Below are positions 7,236 through 13,495 of a stretch of 17,252 bases of DNA, one piece after another; the stretch's first letter is position 1, and each line of letters starts with the position of its first letter. The translations under genes and the position numbers were made by a program. Source of the stretch: an uncultured Bacilli bacterium (lineage in GTDB: Bacteria; Bacillota_I; Bacilli_A; RF39; UBA660). The stretch is from positions 5,551-22,802 of the forward strand of contig CAOOMX010000022.1 of assembly GCA_948497845.1 (NCBI GenBank), read 5' to 3'. The notes beneath the pieces are model-generated. The model saw only the letters and a program-made list of their open reading frames with translations. It did no database searches and was not told the origin of the DNA.

Positions 7236-7769
7236 TTAATTCATCAAACTTCTAACATACACATTTGGAATTAACATTATTCTAATTTCTTTTATCAATC
7301 TATTTTTATTCTTGGTAATTGTTGAAGTCGCAGTTATTTTATCTTTCTTCTTTAACTTTGTATCAAAGAATTCTGCAATTTCTTCATTCTTTTTACCTTC
7401 AAAATACTTTAATCTGATAATATCAAAATAAGGATCTTTCTCAAATTCTTTCAAAACTTTATCTATGTAATCAATGATTGCTTGTGTACTTTTAATTTGT
7501 TTATTAATATCATTAATTGCAACATCAACAGGATCGTTCAAATTATAATTAGTTTTTGGTTTATTAAGAATAATACTTGCACTTCTACCTGGTAATCCTT
7601 CAGTTTCTAATTCTTTAATTTGTTCTTCCCTTATTTCAATATTTTTCTTCAATTTATTGTAACTATAAAGTAATGATTCAGTATTTTTAAAACTAATATC
7701 ATAATTATTGATAAAACCTCTTTTGGTTAATTCATCTAAAACTAATTTAATAACATCATTTTCATTCAT
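7236..7769 (-). CDS. Late gene transcriptional regulator (ArpU/RinA-like)
   Basis: This 177-residue protein has a helical, charged N-terminal part and a C-terminal sigma-region-4-like segment. DPYFDIIRLKYFEGKKNEEIAEFF (about residues 112-135) is followed by a predicted recognition helix, TATSTITKNKNRLIKEI (146-162). This architecture, and the size, match the ArpU/RinA group of phage late activators, which switch on the packaging and structural operon. The position fits: it is the last gene before terS and directly precedes the predicted late promoter and palindrome. The ATG at 7769 has AAAGGA eight bases upstream; a GTG at 7793 lies inside the repeat array without a site. Family call is by pattern only. 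Confidence 0.75.
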   Translation of the reverse strand: MNENDVIKLVLDELTKRGFINNYDISFKNTESLLYSYNKLKKNIEIREEQIKELETEGLPGRSASIILNKPKTNYNLNDPVDVAINDINKQIKSTQAIIDYIDKVLKEFEKDPYFDIIRLKYFEGKKNEEIAEFFDTKLKKKDKITATSTITKNKNRLIKEIRIMLIPNVYVRSLMN

Positions 7770-7786
7770 AATCTTATTCCTTTCTT

Positions 7787-8074
7787 GTGTCACATCACTG
7801 TGTCACTATAAACTTACAATGTGACACGCCTTTTTCTTTAGAATTTAAAAAGGTTTTATATTTTCTCTGTGTCACTGTGTCACTACATACTATATATTTA
7901 TATTATTTATTATTTTTATATAAAATTTTTAGCATAAATCTACTATATTTTAAGAATTTACTTTTAAGTGTCACACCTTGCACACAAAATCATTTTTACC
8001 TTTATTTATCTAGGTTAGAACCTGTGTCACTGCTGTGTAATTAACCTGACACAACAATGACACAGAGGTGACAC
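7787..8074. repeat. GTGTCAC repeat array around an AT-rich core: candidate origin or operator cluster
   Basis: Eight exact copies of GTGTCAC or its reverse complement occur at 7787, 7800, 7821 (inverted), 7869, 7877, 7968, 8024 and 8068 (inverted). Near copies lie at 8046 and 8057. The motif is itself nearly palindromic (GTGWCAC), and most copies extend to TGTGTCACT. Between 7884 and 7967 there is an almost pure A/T stretch. No credible gene lies in 7794-8075. Iterons flanking an AT-rich segment is the usual look of an initiator-bound origin. Multiple repressor operators controlling the activator gene are the main alternative. Confidence 0.6.
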
Positions 8075-8075
8075 A

Positions 8076-8342
8076 CTATCTATTTTTATAACTATTTATA
8101 AAATCAACTTTTGTAATATCTTGATATGTAGGTTTTCTATCTTCAAACTTTGCCAACATATTTTCCATACCTTGCCACATACCAAGTTCATATTCACTAT
8201 AATTATAAGCACCATTCTGACTTTGAACTTGTAACAATGTACGCATTGCAAATTGTTTACTTTTATTTGTTTTACATAAATCATATATTTCTAATAGTAA
8301 TAAACCTATCACTATCAATAAAATTACTATAATCCAAATCAC
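8076..8342 (-). CDS. Small membrane protein, unknown function
   Basis: This 88-residue protein starts with GTG at 8342, with GAGGTGAT five bases upstream; the GTG overlaps the stop of the preceding gene (GTGA). Residues 2-17 (IWIIVILLIVIGLLLL) form one strong membrane helix. A soluble tail of about 68 residues ends VDFINSYKNR. There are few positive residues before the helix and Lys residues after it, so the tail is probably cytoplasmic. It is the last gene of the dense early cluster, next to the repeat array. I do not recognise a family. Confidence 0.75.
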   Translation of the reverse strand: MIWIIVILLIVIGLLLLEIYDLCKTNKSKQFAMRTLLQVQSQNGAYNYSEYELGMWQGMENMLAKFEDRKPTYQDITKVDFINSYKNR

Positions 8343-8947
8343 TTTTTATCACCTCTTAAAATGTTTTCAACCTTTACTATATTAAATTTAATAGTTCCAC
8401 CAAGTTCCTGTTCTAATTTATTATGATTATCTATAAGATCAAGAACCTTATTAATTCTTTCCTTTGCTTCTTTTAGTTCTGAATACATGTTTCCATTATC
8501 AATTAACAATTCATCATCTGTTACACCAGCAAAGATACCTCGTAAAGGATTGAATTCTTTTAAACTTAATAATCTAATTACATCTTTATCAGTATGCCCA
8601 TCCCACTTTGGTGCATTTTCTAATTCTTTTATTTTAAAATATTCCCAATACATCATATGATAATGATAAGTATAACTTCCTTCATCGGTATTAATACCTA
8701 CTATAAAATAGTTATCAAACATACTTCCATCTTCATGTTTTTTAGACTTCCAAGCAATATTCTTATTTTGATTACATATTGCTGCAAATAATATACATCT
8801 TTGAAAATACAAACTTTCAAATGTATGAAATGTATCACTTATTAATTCTTCATTTATTAAATTTTTATCTTTTAACTTCTTAATCTTTTTATTGATTTTT
8901 CTTGCATTTTTAGATTGTATATATTCTAAATATTTTCTATATTCCAT
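8339..8947 (-). CDS. WDGH-type phage protein
   Basis: This 202-residue protein has the ordered motifs of a widespread phage family named for its WDGH tetrad. DTFHTFESLYFQRCILFAAIC (about residues 38-58) is followed by HEDGSMFDNYFIVGI (71-85), YHYHMMYWEYF (94-104) and APKWDGHTDKDVIRLLSL (112-129). The N-terminus is basic and helical, and the C-terminus has a charged helix. The biochemical role of the family is not established to my knowledge; conserved His, Trp and Asp suggest a ligand or metal site (inference). The ATG at 8947 has GTAGGTGAT upstream, overlapping the stop of the small gene before it. Confidence 0.85.
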   Translation of the reverse strand: MEYRKYLEYIQSKNARKINKKIKKLKDKNLINEELISDTFHTFESLYFQRCILFAAICNQNKNIAWKSKKHEDGSMFDNYFIVGINTDEGSYTYHYHMMYWEYFKIKELENAPKWDGHTDKDVIRLLSLKEFNPLRGIFAGVTDDELLIDNGNMYSELKEAKERINKVLDLIDNHNKLEQELGGTIKFNIVKVENILRGDKK

Positions 8948-8951
8948 ATAA

Positions 8952-9122
8952 TCACCTACTTCTAATTATTATATTTTCAACCTTACACTTATTAATTATT
9001 AGCAATTGTTTCATCTTAAAAAAATCTTTAACAAGAATTGATTCATAAATAATAAGTGCTTTATCAACATAATCATAACGATAATTAGTTATATTAAATT
9101 GTTCCATTACTTTGTATAACAT
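8952..9122 (-). CDS. Very small phage protein (56 aa), unknown
   Basis: This complete frame of 56 residues starts MLYKVMEQFNITNYRYDYVD and ends CKVENIIIRSR. The ATG at 9122 lies one base past the stop of the zinc-ribbon gene at 9125 and is preceded by GGTGATTGATA, a good coupled ribosome site. Its own TGA overlaps the ribosome site of the WDGH gene. It fills exactly the only large gap in this part of the cluster. It is largely helical and mildly basic. No family is recognised. Confidence 0.7.
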   Translation of the reverse strand: MLYKVMEQFNITNYRYDYVDKALIIYESILVKDFFKMKQLLIINKCKVENIIIRSR

Positions 9123-9124
9123 TA

Positions 9125-9403
9125 TCAATCACCATTTCTTAATAGTTGTTTGTCACCTTTATAGAAAGGACTTGTTAATATTTCATATTCCATAGGTTCA
9201 ACTGGATTATCGTAACAACATTCAGGGCAATTGGTATAATAATATCTTTTTTCTGTCCAAATATCCCCAACACCTAATATTTCTATCTTTTTTGGTTTTT
9301 CATATTTTTTAATATCTTCTTTATTTATTTCGTATCTACAACCACATTTTTTACATATTGGTATTACTTTTTTATAATAATTACCATGTGAAACTACTTT
9401 CAT
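9125..9403 (-). CDS. Small zinc-ribbon protein
   Basis: This 92-residue protein has two cysteine pairs, CKKCGC (Cys17, Cys20) and CPECC (Cys59, Cys62), a spacing that fits a four-cysteine zinc ribbon. A basic linker and a tyrosine-rich strand lie between them. The start at 9403 has AAGGTGAT upstream. It may bind DNA, RNA or a protein partner; the sequence does not say which. The 56-residue gene follows with translational coupling. Confidence 0.75.
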   Translation of the reverse strand: MKVVSHGNYYKKVIPICKKCGCRYEINKEDIKKYEKPKKIEILGVGDIWTEKRYYYTNCPECCYDNPVEPMEYEILTSPFYKGDKQLLRNGD

Positions 9404-9415
9404 ATAATCACCTTC

Positions 9416-9634
9416 CTATTGTGGTGAAAATGTTGGTACTTCATCAAGTTGTGCTGCAATATATCCTGACAATTCATCTTCACTTATTTCATCCAATTTT
9501 TTCATTAAGAAATGACAATATTCCTTAAATTCATCTTCATCGTGTTCATAATGGTATCTTATTAATTGAATAGCAAATCCAATATTTATATTTAATTTTG
9601 AATCACTATTATATTCTAATCTAAAGTTATTCAT
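9416..9634 (-). CDS. Small acidic protein, unknown function
   Basis: This 72-residue acidic protein contains INIGFAIQLIRYHYEHDEDE followed by a predicted amphipathic helix (FKEYCHFLMKKLDEISEDEL). The start at 9634 overlaps the end of the upstream zinc-finger gene (AATGAATAA) and has GGAAGTGAT upstream. There is no signal peptide or membrane segment. Small, acidic and unrecognised proteins in this position are sometimes host-takeover or anti-defence factors, but nothing here shows that. Confidence 0.7.
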   Translation of the reverse strand: MNNFRLEYNSDSKLNINIGFAIQLIRYHYEHDEDEFKEYCHFLMKKLDEISEDELSGYIAAQLDEVPTFSPQ

Positions 9635-9824
9635 TATTTATCACTTCCTTGTGTTTATTTATCCAATTATCAAATGTTTTGTAACATCTTATACAAAAGT
9701 CATAGTTTGCTTGATTATGATAAGCATTGTAAGTTTCTTTACCATCATTAAGTTGTTTAACAAGTCTTATTGGTTTATAATCTAATTTTCTATGACAAAT
9801 ACAACATTTATAAGTTTTCTTCAT
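9627..9824 (-). CDS. Small zinc-finger protein
   Basis: This 65-residue protein has cysteine pairs CCIC (Cys7/Cys10) and CIRC (Cys44/Cys47) separated by 33 residues, fitting a single treble-clef or zinc-ribbon site. A basic segment (YKPIRLVKQL) lies between them, and the C-terminus is helical (TFDNWINKHKEVINNE). It overlaps its neighbours on both sides (stop at 9808 upstream, ATG at 9634 downstream). This is a common type of phage early protein. The partner is unknown. Confidence 0.75.
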   Translation of the reverse strand: MKKTYKCCICHRKLDYKPIRLVKQLNDGKETYNAYHNQANYDFCIRCYKTFDNWINKHKEVINNE

Positions 9825-10047
9825 TCTTCTTAAACCTTTTAGAATTTTTTATAATAGCAGTGATTTCAACTTCAATTTTATATTCAATATTATAAGTACA
9901 ATGACAATAAGGACATTCCACCTTTTTCTTAAATACTTTACCTTCTTCAATATCATCGGTATTATAATATATTTCAGGAATTTCCCATCCATCTTCACCA
10001 CAATTTGGACATAATGGATGATTAAAACTTTCTATGTAATTTTTCAT
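9808..10047 (-). CDS. Small zinc-ribbon protein
   Basis: This 79-residue protein has CPNCG (Cys13/Cys16) and CPYCHC (Cys45/Cys48) pairs on two knuckles around an acidic stretch, then a beta strand (YKIEVEITAII) and a very basic tail (KNSKRFKKNEENL). The start at 10047 overlaps the stop of the HD gene (ATGA), indicating coupling. The fold is consistent with a nucleic-acid-binding zinc ribbon. It is similar in type, not in sequence, to the neighbouring 9627-9824 protein. Confidence 0.75.
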   Translation of the reverse strand: MKNYIESFNHPLCPNCGEDGWEIPEIYYNTDDIEEGKVFKKKVECPYCHCTYNIEYKIEVEITAIIKNSKRFKKNEENL

Positions 10048-10619
10048 GTATTCATTACCTTACTAGCATACATATCAGCAGTATGTGTCCATAACACTGT
10101 TTCAAATTGTTTAATTGCTTTGTCATAAGCATCCCAATCACTTGTGTTATAAGCACCCATATGAAATCTAATGCATAATATTTCTTCTTCAGTAAGTGTT
10201 AAGAATTGTGATAGGTAAATTATAGATTTATCACCATGTCCTTTGATAATAATATCTGATACTTTTTCAATTTCAACTTCTTCACCAACAACATCTTCTT
10301 CACCAAAGTTTACTTTACCTTCTTTTGTAATCTTAATTTTATATTCATCAACTTTGCATAAATCATGAAACATTCCAACAATATATGGACTTTCAGGTCT
10401 TTGCCACTTTAAATTTAATTTACTGGTAAGTTCTAATAGTTTTTTAGTAACTTCTAAACTATGATCAAATAATCCACCTCTATAATCACCATGAAATCTT
10501 GTAGATGCTACTTGTTCATAGAATCCACTATTATCAAGATAATTTAATAATTCATTATTCATCAGTAATGGACTTTTTGCTTCTGAAAATAATTTAACTA
10601 ATACTTCTTTTCTTTTCAT
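10044..10619 (-). CDS. HD-domain phosphohydrolase-like protein
   Basis: This 191-residue protein has the full HD-superfamily ligand set: His53 in RGGLFDHSLEV, His85-Asp86 in GMFHDLCK, His128 in IKGHGDKS, His153 in RFHMG and Asp182 in HTADMYAS. Such proteins are metal-dependent phosphohydrolases; related phage ones are thought to act on nucleotides, but the substrate here is unknown. ATG at 10619 is favoured by GGAAGTGAT just upstream; the longer frame would start with TTG and has no site. It sits in the middle of the early operon, coupled to a zinc-ribbon gene downstream. Confidence 0.82.
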   Translation of the reverse strand: MKRKEVLVKLFSEAKSPLLMNNELLNYLDNSGFYEQVASTRFHGDYRGGLFDHSLEVTKKLLELTSKLNLKWQRPESPYIVGMFHDLCKVDEYKIKITKEGKVNFGEEDVVGEEVEIEKVSDIIIKGHGDKSIIYLSQFLTLTEEEILCIRFHMGAYNTSDWDAYDKAIKQFETVLWTHTADMYASKVMNT

Positions 10620-10620
10620 A

Positions 10621-10779
10621 TCAATCACTTCCTTCAATATTTTCTAGTTTTATGTATTCAACTTTTATAGTATCTTTTAAAGGTTTCACCACTACAACCC
10701 TAATTTTATTCTTCATTTTATTTATAAATTTGAAATATTTAGTTCTATCTTTGAAATATCTCTTTTGTGTTTTAGTCAT
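10621..10779 (-). CDS. Very small basic protein (52 aa), unknown
   Basis: This complete 52-residue frame begins MTKTQKRYFKDRTKYFKFIN and ends EYIKLENIEGSD. The N-terminal half is strongly basic and the C-terminal half is strand-like (KIRVVVVKPL). ATG at 10779 overlaps the stop region of the upstream gene and has GAGG seven bases before it. Its own stop overlaps the ribosome site of the HD gene. Its exact fit between two real genes is the main support. Confidence 0.7.
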   Translation of the reverse strand: MTKTQKRYFKDRTKYFKFINKMKNKIRVVVVKPLKDTIKVEYIKLENIEGSD

Positions 10780-10978
10780 TATAGAACCTCATGTATTGAT
10801 TAATAAATTCTTCCATTTGTGGTGTATATACATTATCTACTTTCAACTTCCATATAAAGTTATCTAAATTTTTGATACATTTATCACTTTCAAATTGACT
10901 TTTAATATCTTCAAGTTCAACTTCTAATTCATTAATTTTATTTATTAATTCATCTTTACTTGCATTTTCAAAATCCAT
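10772..10978 (-). CDS. Small coiled-coil protein, unknown
   Basis: This 68-residue acidic protein has a heptad-like helix (DELINKINELEVELEDIKSQ) and a C-terminal segment NVYTPQMEEFINQYMRF. I chose ATG at 10978, with GAGGTGAT six bases upstream, over GTG at 10987, which lies inside that site. It probably forms a dimer through the coiled coil. No family is recognised. It sits between the metallopeptidase-like gene and the 52-residue gene. Confidence 0.7.
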   Translation of the reverse strand: MDFENASKDELINKINELEVELEDIKSQFESDKCIKNLDNFIWKLKVDNVYTPQMEEFINQYMRFYND

Positions 10979-10988
10979 TGTTATCACC

Positions 10989-11453
10989 TCACAATAATTT
11001 TCTTGAATACATTTTGTTATAAATTTGATTTACAATACTACCAACCATATAAGCAAATAATTCATTGTACTCTTGTGTTCCAAATACCTTCTTGCAATTA
11101 GTTATTCTATATTCAAAATAAAAGGTTATTGCATGAGTACATTCATGTGATACTGTTCCACTTCCCATATAATTTCTATTAAGAAGAATCCATCCACAAC
11201 ATTTATCAATATCAATGAATTTATCATCTTCAAAATAAGTGTGTGATGAATATTTACATATTGCTGAATAATTATGTTCTACCTTTTCACCAAAATATTT
11301 ATCTGCATATTCATACATATCCTCAAAAGAATTGAATATAATAACTCTATAATAATCATTTTCATTTCTTTTATATTTCTTTATCAAATTTCCACAAACT
11401 ACATCAGGAATGTTTTTCCACAATTTAACTTTAAAATAAGTTATAGGTTTCAT
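10989..11453 (-). CDS. Putative HExxH zinc metallopeptidase-like protein
   Basis: This 154-residue protein contains GTVSHECTHAITFYFE, an HExxH zinc motif at residues 103-107, and a downstream NELFAYMVG whose Glu131 is well placed as the third zinc ligand. That arrangement is gluzincin-like and reminiscent of small phage-encoded zincins. The N-terminal 95 residues are of unknown fold. No signal peptide is seen, so it should act in the host cytoplasm. Whether it is an active protease and what it cuts cannot be told. The ATG overlaps the stop of the upstream gene (ATGA). Confidence 0.65.
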   Translation of the reverse strand: MKPITYFKVKLWKNIPDVVCGNLIKKYKRNENDYYRVIIFNSFEDMYEYADKYFGEKVEHNYSAICKYSSHTYFEDDKFIDIDKCCGWILLNRNYMGSGTVSHECTHAITFYFEYRITNCKKVFGTQEYNELFAYMVGSIVNQIYNKMYSRKLL

Positions 11454-11776
11454 CTTCTCATATAATCCACAACATTATAATTTTTTATCTTTGCAAGATT
11501 AAATAAGAAGTCTTGGAATTGGATCCATGAATCATAATCACATTTATCATCATGAATTAATCCTATTTTTCTATTGTCAACATAGTATGCAATATCTCTC
11601 AACATAACAATACATATTCTTTCGGTTATATAATCTGAATTATTTTTAATAAAATCAGGTACCTCATTTGTAACATAAGTTCTTCTTCCTAAAGCATATC
11701 TTAATGCCATAATCATAATGTCACCAAATGTTCCATCTTTATCTTCAATGACTTTTTTGGTTGCATCCTTTTCCAT
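11450..11776 (-). CDS. Conserved-looking phage protein, unknown function
   Basis: This 108-residue protein starts MEKDATKKVIEDKDGTFGDI. A central segment reads MALRYALGRRTYVTNEVPDFI, and there is a CDYDSWIQFQDFL motif near the C-terminus. The GRRTYVT and CDYDSW patterns resemble a family of small hypothetical phage proteins I have seen without a function. The start at 11776 has a strong GAGGGGG site that overlaps the preceding stop. It is coupled to the HExxH gene downstream by an ATGA overlap. Confidence 0.75.
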   Translation of the reverse strand: MEKDATKKVIEDKDGTFGDIMIMALRYALGRRTYVTNEVPDFIKNNSDYITERICIVMLRDIAYYVDNRKIGLIHDDKCDYDSWIQFQDFLFNLAKIKNYNVVDYMRR

Positions 11777-11779
11777 TTC

Positions 11780-12016
11780 TTATTCCCCCTCAAATACACT
11801 TTCAACTGTTAATGCCATAGGTGGTAAAGTTTCACCTTGTTGTTGAACATATATTCTTTTTGTTTTATTAATGATTTCAAGTTCTTTATCTGATAATTCC
11901 CAACATGTTTCTATTGCTGGTGTTCCATCTTCATATTGATAAGCAGCACCTGGTAAATCATTACAATCTTGTCTAATATAAAGTTTATTAGTATTTTTAT
12001 TTGTCACTGGTTTCAT
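11780..12016 (-). CDS. Small acidic phage protein, unknown function
   Basis: This 78-residue protein starts MKPVTNKNTNKLYIRQDCND. A strand/helix pattern runs through CWELSDKELEIINKTKRIYV and on to LPPMALTVESVFEGE. It has no membrane helix or metal motif. The ATG at 12016 has GATGGTGA upstream. The arrangement of a Trp-Glu-Leu-Ser-Asp segment followed by a Pro-Pro strand recurs in small phage hypothetical proteins, but no role is known to me. Confidence 0.7.
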   Translation of the reverse strand: MKPVTNKNTNKLYIRQDCNDLPGAAYQYEDGTPAIETCWELSDKELEIINKTKRIYVQQQGETLPPMALTVESVFEGE

Positions 12017-12028
12017 ATTTTCACCATC

Positions 12029-12250
12029 CTATCCACCATAATATTCATTTTTGTTTTTGATGACTTTTTGTTTTGGTTTTGCATATGTACCATTTGAAGA
12101 ATCCCAAACTTTATTACATAATTGATTCTTTGCTTTAAAAACTTTTTGTTTTTCTTTATAACTCATTTTTGATAAATCTTTATCAGAAGTATTTGCTAAT
12201 TTAATTAATTCTTGCAATTTTTCTGATCTAGTTTTCATTTTGTCTTTCAT
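12029..12250 (-). CDS. Small basic protein, unknown function
   Basis: This 73-residue, lysine-rich, mainly helical protein starts MKDKMKTRSEKLQELIKLAN and ends in KNKNEYYGG. I chose ATG at 12250 because GAAGGTG lies six bases upstream; the longer frame begins with TTG and no site. It overlaps the upstream gene by 23 bases. The charge suggests a nucleic-acid contact, but this is inference. Confidence 0.65.
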   Translation of the reverse strand: MKDKMKTRSEKLQELIKLANTSDKDLSKMSYKEKQKVFKAKNQLCNKVWDSSNGTYAKPKQKVIKNKNEYYGG

Positions 12251-12593
12251 TACAAACACCTTCTTCAATTTCAAAATATTTATTAAAATCCGATTCTCTT
12301 ATAATTTCTGCAATAACTTCCATATCACCACATATAATCATTTGAAGAACAATAACTGGTTCTTTATGTTCTTTTGTATAATAACCACAATAACCTTCTT
12401 CCGATGTATCTCTTGATGTTTTTATTTCATTATCATATGGTTTGAACAACTTTTCGGCTAAATCACTTTTTAAATGAAATCTAGTAAACCAACTTTCTTT
12501 ATAAGTTTTATATATTCCACCACTACAAGCATTAATTTTTAATGTATTATTAGTTACTGGATTACATTCATAATTGCTATATAATAAACCCAT
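12228..12593 (-). CDS. Phage protein, unknown function
   Basis: This 121-residue protein starts MGLLYSNYECNPVTNNTLKI. It contains a glycine/aromatic middle (CSGGIYKTYKESWFTRFH), then LVIVLQ-like strands (PVIVLQMIICGDMEVIAEII) and an acidic C-terminus. Several cysteines are scattered and do not form a clear zinc site. The start at 12593 has AGAAAGG about ten bases upstream. It is followed with overlap by a small basic gene. No family is recognised. Confidence 0.7.
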   Translation of the reverse strand: MGLLYSNYECNPVTNNTLKINACSGGIYKTYKESWFTRFHLKSDLAEKLFKPYDNEIKTSRDTSEEGYCGYYTKEHKEPVIVLQMIICGDMEVIAEIIRESDFNKYFEIEEGVCNERQNEN

Positions 12594-12594
12594 A

Positions 12595-12810
12595 TTATTT
12601 TTCCTTTCTTAATCTTTCAGCATATAAACTAAAATCTTCTGCTTTCATAGTTTTAGTTTCTTCATCACATTCAAGGTGCAAATATTTTTTACATTGTGGA
12701 CAAGTACAACTACCACTATTAAATCCCATTTCCATAAATAGTGACTTTGCAACATCAAAATTATTTTTACATATAGGACATATAACTTTGTATCTTACTT
12801 GTTGTTCCAT
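12595..12810 (-). CDS. Small zinc-ribbon protein
   Basis: This 71-residue protein has CPIC (Cys11/Cys14) and CTCPQC (Cys37/Cys40) pairs, with KNNFDVAKSLFMEMGFN between them and a strand KKYLHLEC after. It has the look of a transcription-factor-like zinc ribbon. ATG at 12810 is preferred, although its GGGA site is 11 bases away. A TTG at 12825 would sit only two bases after AAAGG. It overlaps the upstream membrane-protein gene by 16 bases. Confidence 0.75.
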   Translation of the reverse strand: MEQQVRYKVICPICKNNFDVAKSLFMEMGFNSGSCTCPQCKKYLHLECDEETKTMKAEDFSLYAERLRKEK

Positions 12811-12992
12811 ATTGATAAATCCCAATACCTTTCACATTTTTTATCTTGATAAAATTCATTAATCGGTAAATTATAACATCTATGATCGTTAAGCATTTCT
12901 TTAAATTCTAATATAAACCAAATAATAAATATAACTGATAATATTAAAATTGTTATTATCATGATTTTTAAAATCTTTTCTAATTTTTCCAT
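12795..12992 (-). CDS. Small single-pass membrane protein
   Basis: This 65-residue protein has a basic N-terminus (MEKLEKILK), one hydrophobic helix (about residues 10-29, IMIITILILSVIFIIWFILE) and a soluble C-terminal tail with two cysteines. The Cys39/Cys53 pair could form a disulfide if the tail is outside. The start at 12992 has GGTGG upstream. The lysines before the helix favour a cytoplasmic N-terminus. Superinfection exclusion or a holin-like role would be guesses; the early location argues against holin. Confidence 0.72.
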   Translation of the reverse strand: MEKLEKILKIMIITILILSVIFIIWFILEFKEMLNDHRCYNLPINEFYQDKKCERYWDLSIWNNK

Positions 12993-12993
12993 A

Positions 12994-13242
12994 TTACCAC
13001 CATCCTAACTCTGAACATTTTAAAGTAATTGCTTTTAATTCTTCTAAATTTAATTTGTATGGTTCATTTGGTGTGAATGGACTATCACTTTCAATAAAAC
13101 ATTCAAGTTGTTTTCTTTTTAAATCAAAACTAATAATATTTGTTTCACTTATAAAATGTTTACTACAAAAATCAATTCTTCTTTTATTTTCAATTTCTTT
13201 TGTAAATCCTAATTCAAATAATTTTTTGTCTGCTTCTGACAA
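12994..13242 (-). CDS. Small phage protein with TTG start, unknown function
   Basis: This 82-residue protein begins (M)SEADKKLFELGFTKEIENKR, continues with a strand-rich middle (NIISFDLKRKQLECFIE) and ends LNLEELKAITLKCSELGWW. This pattern (N-terminal ADKLFEELG-like helix, FD strand, ELKAI helix, ELGW end) recurs in many Firmicute phage hypothetical proteins. The start is TTG at 13242, chosen because GAGGTGATTAAA lies directly before it. The longer frame to 13275 has no such site and overlaps the preceding gene. Confidence 0.72.
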   Translation of the reverse strand: MSEADKKLFELGFTKEIENKRRIDFCSKHFISETNIISFDLKRKQLECFIESDSPFTPNEPYKLNLEELKAITLKCSELGWW

Positions 13243-13252
13243 TTTAATCACC

Positions 13253-13495
13253 TCATTTATATAAACTTTCAACAAGTTCTTTTATATCTTTTTCATTATC
13301 AATTAATTTCTTTAGTATTGTATAAATAAGTTCTCTATACTCATCAAAATTATGTTGTAATGAATACCAATCTTCAATTTGATTATTATATCTTTTACAT
13401 TCAAAGTGATCACATAACAAATTAACTAAATTTCTGATTGTATATATTTCACATTGAATTTTTTCTGCTCTCTCTCTCTCTGCATTAATGTTCAA
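13253..13495 (-). CDS. Small coiled-coil-like protein with a start disturbed by an (AG)7 run
   Basis: The open frame encodes about 80 residues, helical and charged (AEKIQCEIYTIRNLVNLLCD ... EYRELIYTILKKLIDNEKDI). The only in-frame start upstream is TTG at 13495, which abuts the AAAGGA site. The natural coupled start is the ATG at 13485, formed by TAATG with the previous stop and ten bases from AAAGGA. It is out of frame because of the (AG)7 run directly after it: read from that ATG, translation stops after 19 codons. With one AG unit less, the ATG would open this frame (MQRERAEKIQCE). ATT at 13489 is another possible but rare start. The gene may be phase-variable or a broken copy. Confidence 0.6.
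   Translation of the reverse strand: MNINAERERAEKIQCEIYTIRNLVNLLCDHFECKRYNNQIEDWYSLQHNFDEYRELIYTILKKLIDNEKDIKELVESLYK
13468..13481. repeat. Dinucleotide run (AG)7
   Basis: Seven perfect AG units on the minus strand (CT on the plus strand) lie two bases after the TAATG overlap at 13483-13487. It is the longest dinucleotide run of this kind I saw in the window. Loss of one unit joins the ATG at 13485 to the downstream frame. Confidence 0.9.

Noticed and set aside
7787..8044. Plus-strand open frame of 85 codons over the repeat array
   Set aside because: It begins with a GTG that is part of a GTGTCAC repeat, has no ribosome site, runs against all other genes and has a low-complexity Leu/Tyr-rich product caused by the AT-rich block.
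7787..8074. CRISPR array
   Set aside because: The repeat unit is only 7-9 bases, occurs in both orientations and has irregular spacing (8 to 91 bases), so it is not a CRISPR.
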